Assembly: GCA_000499405.2 (NCBI GenBank)
Contig: HG738138.1
Location: 310,001-374,000 of the forward strand
From: Onchocerca volvulus
Taxonomy: Eukaryota > Nematoda > Chromadorea > Rhabditida > Onchocercidae
Length of the DNA: 64,000 bases
Reading direction: 5' to 3'
Shown here: positions 1 to 11,900 of the stretch, piece by piece
Numbering within the stretch: the first letter of the stretch is position 1
Layout of the letters: each line of letters opens with the position of its first letter
The notes under the pieces: generated by a model
What the model was told of the DNA's origin: nothing
What the model saw: only the letters and a program-made list of their open reading frames with translations
Database searches by the model: none
Position numbers and translations under genes: made by a program

Positions 1-142
1 CGACAGTACCCGACTTACGTCCAATCACACCTTTCAAGGTCGGGCCATTTTTATTCGCATCCGAATCAATTACATGGCATTGCAGGCATCGCATTTTGAA
101 CAATTTCTTGCCCCTCTCGTAGTCACCTTCCGGAACTGACAT
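1..142 (-). CDS. Cytochrome c, 5' exon (partial, 3' part outside window)
   Basis: Mitochondrial electron carrier between complex III and complex IV. The 47 residues present start [15 protein letters not shown] and carry the covalent haem-binding motif CLQCH, followed by the conserved [15 protein letters not shown] segment. This matches the N-terminal half of animal cytochrome c, and the nematode forms have the same spacing. The ATG at 142-140 is chosen because it gives the family's normal N-terminus and lies 14 bases after an unpaired acceptor at about 157. The window edge cuts the reading frame after one base of codon 48, so the rest, including the Met axial ligand, is not visible. The zinc-finger gene lies directly upstream on the same strand, about 0.76 kb away. 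Identity is seen directly in the sequence; function is family knowledge. Confidence 0.95.
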   Translation of the reverse strand, partial: MSVPEGDYERGKKLFKMRCLQCHVIDSDANKNGPTLKGVIGRKSGTV

Positions 143-160
143 AACGATATGTAAGTTCTG
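143..160 (-). promoter_or_regulatory. Probable spliced-leader acceptor of the cytochrome c gene
   Basis: On the minus strand a TATTTGCAG acceptor has no usable upstream exon and is followed after about 14 bases by the cytochrome c ATG. The mature mRNA would begin at about 157. Trans-splicing is inferred. Confidence 0.45.
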
Positions 161-915
161 CAAATACATATCACAATCACCGGATCTATCACGAGTAAGC
201 AAAAGAAGGAAAATAACTAGTTGTACATAATTAGTATGTTTATCTCTATTTCGATGATAAATGCTTCATCGAAATAGAGCACAGTTTCATGTCGGAACAT
301 AATTCAATGTAGGAACTGACAAATTATACAGAACAGATATATGTTTATCATCGAAACAGCATGATTTCATGTCGAAAACATAATTTCAGGAAAAGTTAAC
401 AAATCACACGGAATAGATTTCAGACCTCCCTCTCCTCCTCCCCCAGCAAATAATCTAGTAGTCCCAAACAAACAATAAAAACATACCAAACTGGTTGCTA
501 AAACCTGTCAAACTAAACGCTAACACAACCGACGAGATGCAAGCCAACCATTAATAGCCCACTAATCAATGCACTAAATCTGTTTCAGTATTTAATGCGG
601 TTCATCAAATGAAGATGATATCGTTTCACGGTAAAATTCTCTTTATCGCAAATGCAATTTGTGTTTGCTGAACCTTGTACTCAAAGTGGTAATTTATCCA
701 TTAGTCAGGAAGAGTCGGATCCTGATATGGTCGAAGTCGTTACAACATATCAAACATTTCAATATTGAAATTTCGGTAAGGATTAGATGAAGAAATTTAG
801 CTGTTTCAGTATGAAGAAAAATAATTTTATTCTCATTTATGATAAATGATAAAATAGCTGAGTGAAATAGGAATCAAGGATCAGAAATAATCAGACAAAA
901 TGAAAAGCATTATAT
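158..915. other. Spacer between zinc-finger gene and cytochrome c
   Basis: No gene is supportable here. On the minus strand an AATAAA polyadenylation hexamer (plus-strand tttatt at 826-831) lies about 85 bases past the zinc-finger stop codon. The rest is AT-rich and holds the cytochrome c upstream region. Confidence 0.5.
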
Positions 916-2136
916 TTATCGCGGTGATATTCTTTTTCGTGGTTCCGAACAATGTTTGGTTCGATGATTAATGCGCATATGTTGCACCAAATCGGCTGTT
1001 AATCGAAACATGCTACCGCATACAGCGCAACAATTTTGATTTGGCACATTAAATGGTGTAAAATTCGGATTCAACATTGTATTCGTCAAATAATCTAAAA
1101 TAGCTCAGGGATTATTATGGTTAAACTAGTGGATTATCTCCTAGTCTGTTGATTGATTTAAGTTAGATTTAACATTTGATAGTTCAATTAATCGGATTTT
1201 TGAGAGAACTTTCGAATTTATAACACTCATTTTTTTTCTTTTCTTTTTTTTTTTTTTTTTAAGAATAATTGGCCCTCTATAAAATTAATTTTTTCTTAAT
1301 GTGAAAAAATAAATAAAAATTTTTTTAAGGTAATTTAATCTATAAATGATTGGAATAAATAGAGAAGGAAGATATGCACAATTTACTGGGTAATAGCATA
1401 ATATTCAACCGAAAACTCATTTCCGTATTATGATGTTGTATTCCTTTTGAATAATCAGACTGCATAATAGTAGAATTATATGGTTGCATCAAGTCTGGGT
1501 AATTCTGCAACCGTATATAATTATTATTTATGATAATAATTGTAATAATCATCGCTTTTATTTACTTTGCTAGCTTTACAAATAAGAACTTAGCATTTAT
1601 TCAGGTATTATTTGGTTTCAAATTTCAGTTTCAAATATAGTTTCCAATGGATTTAAACTTCATTGCAGAAGATTGGAAACATGTATATTGTTAATGTTAG
1701 CATTCACTCCCTAATTATGTTCATGGATTTATTTTCTATTATCAATTCATTAAATAAATATTAAGATTTATAACAAATTCAGGATACTTGCATGAAAGTG
1801 GTGATAAATTTTAAAATTAATGAAATTCTATAAAGCTCAAATAATTGGACTCAAAATAAAAATCTGACATTGTACAAAAAGAAAAACGTAAATTTATTTC
1901 TTCTTTTTAAAGCTTTTTCCTGATTTACACATAAATCATCATAAAACTTGAAATTGAATTTTTATTTAAAAAGATAAGTGATAAAGGGATATTTTTTTCG
2001 AAACCTGAGAAGCATGGCCATTTTGAAAATCAACTGAAATTGTTTCCTTATCATTACTGGTCACATTACAGCAATCATCCAGCGCGGGATTCCATATGCG
2101 ACTCTTTTTCGTCATCATCTCATTTTTATTTGCCAT
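916..2136 (-). CDS. Small single C2H2 zinc-finger protein
   Basis: Three exons join in phase: 2005-2136, 1387-1504 and 916-1094, giving about 142 residues. The last exon has one clear C2H2 finger, CAVCGSMFRLTADLV then QHMRINH, with spacing C-x2-C-x12-H-x4-H. A basic tail ending EPRKRISPR follows. The first two exons are polar and rich in Asn, Met and Tyr, without a recognised domain. A single finger with a basic tail suggests a nucleic-acid-binding nuclear protein, but the target is unknown and I know no gene name for it. The start ATG at 2136-2134 follows a TTCCAG acceptor by 7 bases, a good spliced-leader site. The gene runs toward cytochrome c on the same strand. The finger is seen directly; the first exons rest on splice phase only. 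Confidence 0.8.
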
Positions 2137-2150
2137 AACGATACTGGAAT
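2137..2150 (-). promoter_or_regulatory. Probable spliced-leader acceptor of the zinc-finger gene
   Basis: The minus strand reads ATTCCAG and then seven bases to the ATG. No upstream coding exon joins it in phase, so it is best explained as a trans-splice site. Inferred. Confidence 0.4.
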
Positions 2151-4522
2151 TGATATCAGAATTTTTTCTGAAATATTACAATTTTTCTTAAAAAAATATC
2201 TCCTGAAGTGTGGTCATCCAATTTTTGTAAGAACATTTAATCGATTCAACAATTTTACTGAATACTCTTAATTGATTTGAATGATCGCAAAGACGATTTT
2301 ATCGAGAGAATTATTTTTTATCTTACATTTATAAAAATTCTGAATTTTCTTCACAGATGGTTACTTGATATGAGTCTTCAAAATGTAAGTTAGAATGCAT
2401 ATAATTTAAAAAGAAATTATGAATACTAATAAATTATTTTTCATTTCTATGCATTAAACTTCGAAAATAAAATTATGAAAATGGCTTTAGTTTGTAGCAA
2501 TTAAAAATCTAATTTAGGATTTCGTTGGTTCCTAAAAAATTCAAAATGCTGATGCGAAACGACGAAAGTTAGGTGACAAATTTTGTCCGTGAAACTTGAA
2601 AAAAAAAAAAGTGAAATGAGAGCGGTCCATGAAACCGGTGAATTGCTAAATATGCAGAAGAAGAACTGAGTTAGCCTTTATCTAAGGAGGTGCCGTATCA
2701 TCAAATTATGAGAACTAGTAGTGGATATCCAGAAAATTATGCAAATGAAGAGGAGGCTTATTAATAGATGGCAAAAACAGGCAGAGCAAACATGATCGAG
2801 AAAGCGTTAATATTCATGAGCCAAGATGATTTAATTTTATCACATCCTTCCCTGTTTGGAATAATGGCAAGCAATGAAGCATATGAAATCAAATATTTAT
2901 GAAGATACAATCATGCCAGCAATATTACTTTATGTTTTTAGCAAATGAACAATTGAATCTAATCGGCTAATGTACCTTATAGTACTTCTTTACGGAGAAA
3001 TTCCTCAATTTCCGACTCTTATCGATGAGGAAGTTTAACTCATACGGTTGTTTATTAAGACAAATTCCAACATAGATCATCGTTAATTAATAATTTAAGA
3101 ATCAAAAACATATATAATTTGTAACATATTTTCAAAATTTTAGCTAAATACCTAACTTATTATTTGCATCCAAGTAATTAAGGTAGCAGCAGTTCTGATG
3201 CAATGAGTATTTATATCGGAAAATTAGCCTAATAAGCGAAGGAAATGTATGACAAGTGAAAATATCATTAAATAATACGAGGGAGCATCACCTCTTCCCT
3301 CTGTGGAATAATATCAAAGGCAAATAACCGCAAGTAAATGCGATCCATATTTGGTTATCATTCAATTTGTCAATCAGTTCAAGCAGCAACAATTCTGCTT
3401 TGAAATTTTCGATTTTTTTATAAATTAAAAAGAAATATTAAAACTGATGAAACAGAAATTGTACGAGGACTTGCATGGATAATTGTATGCAACAAACTTA
3501 TGTCCGCGTCCACATTATCATTTTCCCCATGTTGCGAACAAGAATATTCTAATTCAAATCATACCCAACCCTCAACAAACTGTCCGTATCTGTCAATCCA
3601 TTTACATCTACTGCTCTATATCCAAATTCATTCCGAAATTTTGCACACAAATACAAACCACAAGGGAACATCAGGAAGCATTCATCCACTTCGACCGATA
3701 TGTCGTGTGCTTGATTATTTCTAGCTTCAGTGATTTTAAAAATCATTTCAAAAGATTTGCAATTTTTATAACTCATTTCCTTTCAGCTTACGCTGCATGA
3801 GTAGCTAAGGTGGGGCATCATTATCTGCGTAATAACTGAAGCGCACGCTGCACGTCAAAGCAATACAGATAACTCTATTTTATAAATGCATGTGAGCATA
3901 TCTGATTCAATAATTCTATTTATTTACAAAAAAGAGCAAATTTTACAAAATGTGAATTTCCAAAAATATGAAATTCTGAATATGCTGCAATGTCACTGTA
4001 TGTAAGAATATCAGATGTATCAAACATGATTCCCTTTTTTGCCACCACATTTCAATGTTTAAACCACATTGATTATCAAGATCCACTTGTAATAAGTAAG
4101 AATATTAAAACATGATTAAGATAATGAAAATAAGAATGAAAAATTCCTTAAATGCCCATTCCATATAGTATATTTGCTCTCGATTAAATAAGTGGTCGGA
4201 AAAGTGAACCGAAGAAGAAATACACGTAATTTTTGAACTTTTACCACTTTTGAAAAAATTTTCGAAAAGAAAGGAAATGTCACATAAATCAATAAATTCG
4301 TCAGGCCTGTCAAAAAAACCAATAACCACATCAGTCCACAGACTTTCAACGTGAAATAAACAGAGTCTAAGGTCAAAGAACTTTAAAAACTCTCAGTGAC
4401 GCAGGAACAGCATTGTAAATCTTTCGATGACCTGAAAGGTTTTTGATAAATTGACTTTTTTTTATTGATTGCTGAGATACATATAAATGTGAACCAATAT
4501 TTAATGCCATTTGGCTTTTTTA
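2144..4522. other. Intergenic region, zinc-finger gene to nucleoporin gene
   Basis: No gene is supported. Open frames at 3483-3800 (+), 3549-3776 (-) and 4116-4376 (-) overlap each other, lack recognisable domains and have no splice partners. A minus-strand AATAAA (plus tttatt, 4461-4466) about 57 bases past the nucleoporin stop is a good polyadenylation signal. Confidence 0.5.
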
Positions 4523-7080
4523 TTATGAAACAAAACTCCACAATTTATCCAACAATCCATGAGACTTCTCTGGTTCTACTTCTTCATCAACCTGCAAAGT
4601 GTGCTCACATTTAGACATATATATTTGACAAAATGTTTCAATAATCCCATCTAGGTTCCAATCCACAATGGCCCTTCCATCTAACCACTCTCCAAATGAA
4701 GTAATACAGCGGCATAAAAACACATCGCTAAATGAAATAGTAGGGTTATATGGCGAATAAGACCGAAAATGACAACGAAGTGAAAGTTTCGACTGCAAAT
4801 ATGAATATTTGATAAATAATGGAAACAAAGAGTTAAAAACAAATCTAAACCTTCAAGATCAAACAATGAAATATGATTTAAGGTAATTTACCCGATAATA
4901 ATTATCTATTGCATTGAAAGATGCACGCAGAGAACGAATTCCTGGGCGAGCGGATGACGAGATTAATGAAGAATTAAAACTTGTTTCCAGAGGACGTGAG
5001 ATCGTATTTGGCGAAGTTAACGGGGCAATTCCAGATAACAAGGAATTTTCTGACAAAGTGGATCTATTGTGAACGAACTGGACGGTGTTTTCATTATTTG
5101 TGTGTGAAAATGAATTGAGATACGCGTCATCCTCCAAATTCATTAACTCCTGCAAACAGCGTAAAGTAATGGTAATAGGAATACTTCAAATTGATCTAGA
5201 GCAAGATTACGATAGAAAAGATTAACCTCGTTTAAGATTTAAATCTATTATGCAATAAAAATATTCAAAGCTGAAAACGAAAGATAAATTTCTTACCTCA
5301 TTATCAACTGGAAGTACTCCTAGGCGCAACCGACCATCTATAATTTGACCATTTCGAGAAAGAGCTTGCTGCGCATGAATGGGTGAAGAATAACGTAAAT
5401 GCATCCAATTGCCTTCTTTTGGAAACTAGAACAAGAAATTTTATGATGACATAAAAGTCAAGATCTAAAGACCGAAATATACTTATGACGTTGAAAATAA
5501 GAAAATAAAAATAGAAACAAAAACGAAAAGTACCCGATGAGCAACAACTGTTCCATGCCGTGCAAATAATTTAAGGATATTTGTTGCATCTTCACGAGAA
5601 AAACCAAATACAGTAATCCAATGTGCAGCAATTTCTTCTCTAAAGCAATCGATGAATAAATTGAATGTTTGATATCATTATCATCAGATTTTAATTCTTA
5701 CCATTTAGTCAGAATTTGACTTGGCACTTAAAGAACAACGTGCTACTTACTGTGTATGAATGTCCAATATACTTGATATGTTCCCAGATATGGAACCTGA
5801 ATCTTTGCACACCATCTCTGGAGACAGCAATTCCTCTCTCATAGAACGAAGAGGAGGATCTGGAAAAAAATAAAGCACATGGCTGAGATTTAAAATCAAA
5901 AAGGAATGAGACAAAACACATTGTGTTAATGAAGATGTTATATAAGAATGGTGACACCTATCAAAACGATGCATAATTCAGTGATTATTTCTTAGAAAAA
6001 TTCGAATTAACAAAGAATCCTTCCTTGAGCAAAACTAATTAAATAACAAACACTTTCCAGTTTTTGAAGCGAAAATTATAAAAATGAAAAAAGATACCGA
6101 TAGAAACCTCTGATCCTTTTGAAGATGACTTATTCAAATCAGTATCCAAGTAAAAATTTTCACGCACATTGTCTGAATAGATATGTTTCGTTTGCGTCAG
6201 TGCTGGTGACCAGTGAACACTTTTGCTTGTTTGAGTACCTACAACATCATTTACGTCAATTTCAATTTCTTCTGTCAAGTATGGAATTTTGCCTCAATGT
6301 AGCTTGCAAAACATGGAAAAGTTGCACTTACAATAAAGAGCTAGAATATCCTAATCTGTTACTGTTACTGCACAAAAAAGTTTTCTATGTCTTGCAAGTT
6401 ACACTATTTCCTACAAATGTTCATATATTTCATTCCTGCAATAGCTGTAAGCCAGACATGCTCCTGCAACTGCGCGATGGGACAGTGAATATAAAACTGC
6501 GGCAAGTAATTACAATCTCAGTTGTCGAATAGTTTGACTGAATTTAACCGCTAATGTGGAAAGAAGTTTAAAACGCTTCAAAATATATCATTCTTCGACA
6601 AAACAGGCTAGAAAAATAGCAATGTAAATAAAAAGGAAATACAAATTTGGCTGGAAATGATTACTACTCTTCGAGGTCATGGATGATCTTAGTATATCTG
6701 ATTGATCTGTTGACCGCTTCTCTGGAGTATCACTGTCTGCAATTAAAAAAGAATTACTGAGATCTCGAATGTAATTATTCCGAACTTGAAAATATTTCCG
6801 GAAATCATATCTTTAAAGTAAATTCTGGACAACACAGAAAGATTTTCAGAACACAATTAATGCAAATTTCGAATATATAATTCTTATCAACAGACTGAAA
6901 AATACTGCATTCAGAAAGAGCAAAATGAACCATACCGAAAGATGCAATTAAGCTTCGACGCCTATTACGAGAACCAAAGAGAAAATTGGGTGTTGCATGC
7001 TGCGCTGTGAATGATCCGGTATTACTATTCGATAATCGACTGGAATCCGAAAACATTGAATTCTCAGTTCCCGAAATCAT
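4523..7080 (-). CDS. npp-19: Nucleoporin Nup35/Nup53 (MPPN-type RRM)
   Basis: Structural nucleoporin of the Nup93 subcomplex, acting at the nuclear pore and inner nuclear membrane. Eight exons join with consistent phase (6936-7080, 6668-6736, 6098-6271, 5751-5859, 5534-5639, 5297-5425, 4892-5149, 4523-4792), giving 419 residues; vertebrate Nup35 has about 330. The N-terminus has TPNFLFGSRNRRRSLIASF. Residues about 165-245 form the Nup53-type RRM, with AAHWITVFGFSREDATNIL, then GTVVAHRFPKEGNW and a D-G-R-L-R-LGVLPVD end. A later segment, GIRSLRASFNAIDNYY, and the C-terminal GLLDKLWSF match the family's tail, where the amphipathic membrane-binding helix lies. An extra stretch of about 65 residues just before the tail is unusual. 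The start is the first Met after a TTTCCAG spliced-leader-type acceptor at about 7087. The symbol is the C. elegans orthologue's name, assigned by family. Confidence 0.9.
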
Positions 7081-7095
7081 TGTAGATCTGGAAAT
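7081..7095 (-). promoter_or_regulatory. Probable spliced-leader acceptor of the nucleoporin gene
   Basis: The minus strand has GATTTCCAG ending at about 7088, seven bases before the ATG. No upstream exon is needed for the protein. Trans-splicing is inferred. Confidence 0.45.
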
Positions 7096-8990
7096 CAAAT
7101 TTCTGTATATTCGAAGAAGGACATTCCACACTGAAATCAATATTTACGAGCTTTCTTTTTCTTCATTAAAACTTGACCATGTATAATCCAAGATTCGAGT
7201 ACATATTACCAAATGAGCGGAAAACAGGACAAGTACAGAAAACAACGAGCGCTCAGGAATGGAAATCTGGAAAATCCTCCAATCCTAAATTGCGAGACTC
7301 CAGGACGGACTACCAACCGCCTAACCAGCATACCAAACTAAAACTAGGTAAAGCGTTGCAACTCAAATATGAACCGACTGGAAGAGTCTTCAAAAAACTT
7401 GATGGTTACACATGTGATATAGGTACTTCTGTACGTCTTTCTTCTTCATTTCTCTCACTATAGTATCCAACACTAGAGCTACGTACTGTTTCACAATTTT
7501 CGGCGATCTCCAGCTCTTTCTTCATACATCACCATCTTTTGTGTTGCTCGCAATCACTATTCCTGTCACATAGCATTGTATTCTTTACATACTCCCCACT
7601 CTTTCACTCTCGACAATTTCTTTTTTCTTTTTTATCATCATTGTTTTTACAAGTCTTTAACGCTTTTCCGTTTGGGACTTTCTCTGATGACTTCGCTACC
7701 TGACAAAATGATGTTCTGGAGAATCGTGACAATTTTATGATTGCAATATCGCAATATTGCATCTTCAGTTGATGATCTGGAAGGGAAGATAGCCGTTGGT
7801 AGTGCTTTATGATTTTTTCCGATCAATCGATATTAATTTGGCAGCAAAACCGGAAACTGTCCGAATTTACTTCGTATCAGCTAACACGTTCTTGCTACAT
7901 TTCCATTTCCATGACACATTAACATCCCATTCAAAAAAAAAATCTTCATTATTATTGATCAAATAATTCCAGCACTATTAACATTAGCTGTACAATTAGA
8001 CACTGTACTCTAATTGTGGAGATGTATATCGTCAGAATGTGATTAGACCCGGCAATAATTTTTATACTGAATAATGCACTTTTCTTGCTAGTGCTATGTT
8101 AGAAATAAGATATTTCGACAAAGTACATACCAGTGAAACTTGATTAATGAATATCGAAATCAAAATTACTATTTATAGTTTTTGTTGCATTAATAATTAT
8201 TTGCTTTTTATTAATCGAATGTTACATCTCTTGCGAATGTAAGACTGGAAAAGCCAGAGACGAGCAGGATCCACTTATAGGCCTATATCATTCATGACCA
8301 AATTAGCCAGGTTGAATAGGAAGAAGCAGTATTTATTCATTCTGGTTGCATAAAAACTGTTTGCATTCTTCCGTTTTTTCCGCTTTACAAGGACGCGTAC
8401 AAAAAAAAAAAAAAAGAAAGAAAAATGGCTTAATAGAAAGAAATACCAAAAAAAAAAGTTACATTTCAATTTTTTCTTATTTATCTATAAAACATCTGTG
8501 ATAATTCCCGTAATAATAGCTATTAGTGACTGTTATCAACATCTCTTTCATATAAATTTACCATATGTTAAGAGAAGATAACATTGAAAATAAATAAGAA
8601 AAAAAAAAGGCTTCAAATAAAAGTCTTGTAAATAACACATTGATAACTTGAAGCAAATAACTAATTTGAAATCTTTTACATTTAAAATTGTTTCTTTTTT
8701 GGATTTTCAAAATTAACAAACTAATCTCTTTTTTTTCGTTCTATTCAAAATGAAATTTCAACGAGCTGGGAATTAAGAGATCTAATGCGTATGCAATCAA
8801 TAATATTTTCCATCAAAATAGCAATCATTGAACGGAAATTTATGTGGACCAATTACAGAATTGTTGTAAAAATAATTTTCCTTCTTTCATATATTTTGTC
8901 TGAATTGATTTAATTTTGATAATGATTCAAAGATTGCAGTACAAAAAATTACAAGCTGTTGTTATGATGGATAGGATTGTATTATCAAAT
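7088..8990. other. Intergenic region between nucleoporin 5' end and myosin 3' end
   Basis: Holds the nucleoporin upstream region and the myosin 3' untranslated region. One plus-strand open frame (7173-7463, 96 codons) has no recognisable domain, no splice sites and no homologue known to me. A T-rich hydrophobic frame at 8275-8469 is low-complexity. Several A/T homopolymers occur. No RNA gene was seen. Confidence 0.5.
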
Positions 8991-11900
8991 TTATAAATCA
9001 TATCTTTCATGCGAATTTTCCAAATCATCTGTATCATGCGAACTTTCTATTGTTGTTGTTGTTATATTCGTTCCCGATATTCCCATTTTACTTTCCAACA
9101 TAGCAACTTCTGCTTCCATTTCTGATTGCTCTGCAACTAACAATAAGCCAGTAATTTATCATTTGTTACTTCAAATACTTTTTATGATCGTTTAAAAGTC
9201 TTAATTATAAATTCCAGAGTTTTTCTGAACTTGAAAGCACGATATTGTGAAAAGAAAGCTCGTAACTATAAAGAGCACAATTTAATGTTGATATTTACAT
9301 TGATTGGTATTGTAACTCACGCTTTAAAAGTTCGATTTCACGATATTGTCTACGTATTTTTGTTTTTAAGCTTGCATTTTCATCACGTAATGATTCCAAT
9401 TCAGCAAGTGCCATCCGATATTGATGTTCCCATGTTTCTCCGTAAATACCTTGTGACTTGCTGATATTTTCAAGATGATTAATCTGCAGAAATGTTGATT
9501 GATTATTTGTGTAATTGCGTCATATAGTACAAAGAAGAAAATTGCAATTAAATTTAAAAAATTTTTCAGATTAAGTAGTGTTTTATACAAATTATCAACC
9601 CTATCGTTAAGTTGCCCGCGGACTTATCTACCAAAAGTTATACAAGATTTGACTGATTTTTGAAAACATTTAATTTTACTTGTGCCAAAGCTCGGTTGAG
9701 TTGTGACGTTCTAAGATTAAGTTCTTTTTGCAGCTCTTCGATAGCTTGTTCTTCTTTGATATTTCGTTTTTTGATTTCATTTGCCCGTGATAAAGCATCC
9801 ATTTTCAATCTCATTTTTCTTCTATAATAGAATTTGTTGACAATATAAAAAGGTGAAAGAGAACTATTTGATTAGCAATGCATAAAATTTTAACCGTTCT
9901 TCTAGTATTTCTGTTTGTCCATCTTTTATTGCCTTTTCATACTTGTTCCGTACGTTTTCTAGTTCATTTTGAATTCTCTTCAAGCGTAATTCATATTCAT
10001 GATTTTTCCGTACTTCTTCCGACAATGATTGCTCCAACTGTTTTACCGAAATATCCAACGTACGAACCTTTTGTGATAGCATATCTCGTTCCTCAAATAC
10101 TTCTAGATAAATCATGGAAGAGAAAAAAAAAAAAGTCTGCCCAATAATGAAGTGTCAAGGGTCACTGATTATCATCAAAATATTGGGAAGGATAGATTGA
10201 AAAGCTATGATAATATTGATAATACAAAAAGCATTTGAATATTTATATAAATTGTCGATAAGATTATTATTTGTTAATCTATCAAAAATATACCGGATAA
10301 ATCGGAAAACAGCAAATGGTTACAAACAATGTGAAGCATAGAGAATCAATAATCATTTGTTCAAATTTGTTGCTTCAGAAGGATCTGATTGATAGTCTGA
10401 GAGAAGAAAACTCTATAATATGATGATGAACTCACTTTTTCATTTTCTGTTAAAGTTGACTTATACACTTCAATTTCTCGTCTCATCATTTGTGTATCGG
10501 TGTGTGCAGAAATAATTTGTCTTTCCAGCTGTGAAATCTTTCGTTCGTTAGCAAATTGACTTTGTGAAGAACTTCTGGAGAGATTGTATGGATCACCCTG
10601 AAAACATTCAATTCTCACTTTTAGTTTTGAATTTTAAGAAATGAAATATAGAAATTCAAAAATTTTCTATTTTATTAGCCATGATTATGACCGATGCAAC
10701 TGAAATATTGTGTTCATCAAAAAAAAAAGAATAAAAAAGAGGAAAATGCTCACCGAATGATAACTCAATGAAAATGTAGAAGGACTGCGAAATCCAGAAG
10801 AAAATTTATTTTCCGGCTCAACCGTTCGTCTGCTCAACGTACGGATCGACCCAAGTGATCCAATTGAACTAGAAGAATATTGTCGACTACCCAGACGGCT
10901 TTGCCTACCACCAGATACTAAAATTAAAATAATCTAGAAATAATACATTTAATAGAAAAATATGCAAATAATTAAAGATCATTATAAAGCATTAGAAATA
11001 TTGTTCACTTTTCAAAGTAATTATTGATAAAATATCAAATTTGTTTCGTTTATTTGCCAATGACTGCTAATTTGACCACTTTACAGAGTAATAGGGCCAA
11101 TCGCCAGTTAAGAATTGCCGAATAATTATCACAGTTTTCTGCATTATCGATACTTTCGACCAGTCGATGTCGTGTACTTGGTGATAGTCTCAACCTGGCA
11201 GAAATGTGTATTAATCTGGAAGATGTTTAAAATGCTAAACTGTCAAATCGTCATTTGTAATAAATGAATCTATTACCATAATCTGACTCGATGGAAGATT
11301 CTCGTTCCTTTTCGGAAATTTCAAGTTTCATCTTTTGCGTTTTATTTTCTGCTTCTAATCTGAAAATTCGCATGCAAATTACGATCTTCTTACATTAAAT
11401 TGGCAATTGACAAGTTCTTTCATCTGATAATGTCTTTGGGAGCGTATAATTCGAAATGTTGGTAATGTAATAAATAATAGCATTCGGTATACGACCATAG
11501 CATCATGCTATCAATCCTGATAATCATAATGATCAATTCTAATCATCCGTTTTGAAAAATTCTGACGAGATTTACTTTTGATAAGCTTTTTTCAATTCAT
11601 CTAAACGATTCTGTAATTCATCCTTCGATCGCTTGTGAATCTTTTTCATCTCAGCTATATTTGTTTCGGATTCCTCATTCGTTTGATCCAATTTCTTTTG
11701 CAGTCTTCGAATTTCTTTATCTTTCTCACGACAACTTTCCTTCTAAAATTCGATCATGTGTACAATCAGGTCAAATTTTAACGCATTCAAATTTATGGTA
11801 AACTCTCTGTGTGATTTTAGTACATAACAATTTAACAGTTCAGTACATGATAATAAAAAAATATTATCTGATCGATTGGTCCAAATGTCAATTCGGACAA

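Noticed and set aside
900..971. Plus-strand 23-codon frame beginning MKSIIFIAVIFFFVV, signal-peptide-like
   Set aside because: It lies exactly antisense to the last exon of the zinc-finger gene, and its hydrophobicity follows from that exon's codons. No mature peptide follows the hydrophobic part.
3483..3800. Plus-strand frame of 105 codons
   Set aside because: No domain, no splice signals, and equally long frames overlap it on both strands.
4592..4608. Apparent 17-base intron (GTGAGC...TTTGCAG) in the last nucleoporin exon
   Set aside because: Far below any usable intron size, and the frame runs through it without a stop.
6119..6532. Plus-strand frame of 137 codons
   Set aside because: Antisense to nucleoporin exon 6098-6271 and its intron, with no recognisable domain.
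7173..7463. Plus-strand frame of 96 codons, rich in Lys and Ser
   Set aside because: No homologue recognised and no splice or leader signal in a convincing place. It could be a small gene, but the sequence alone does not support it.
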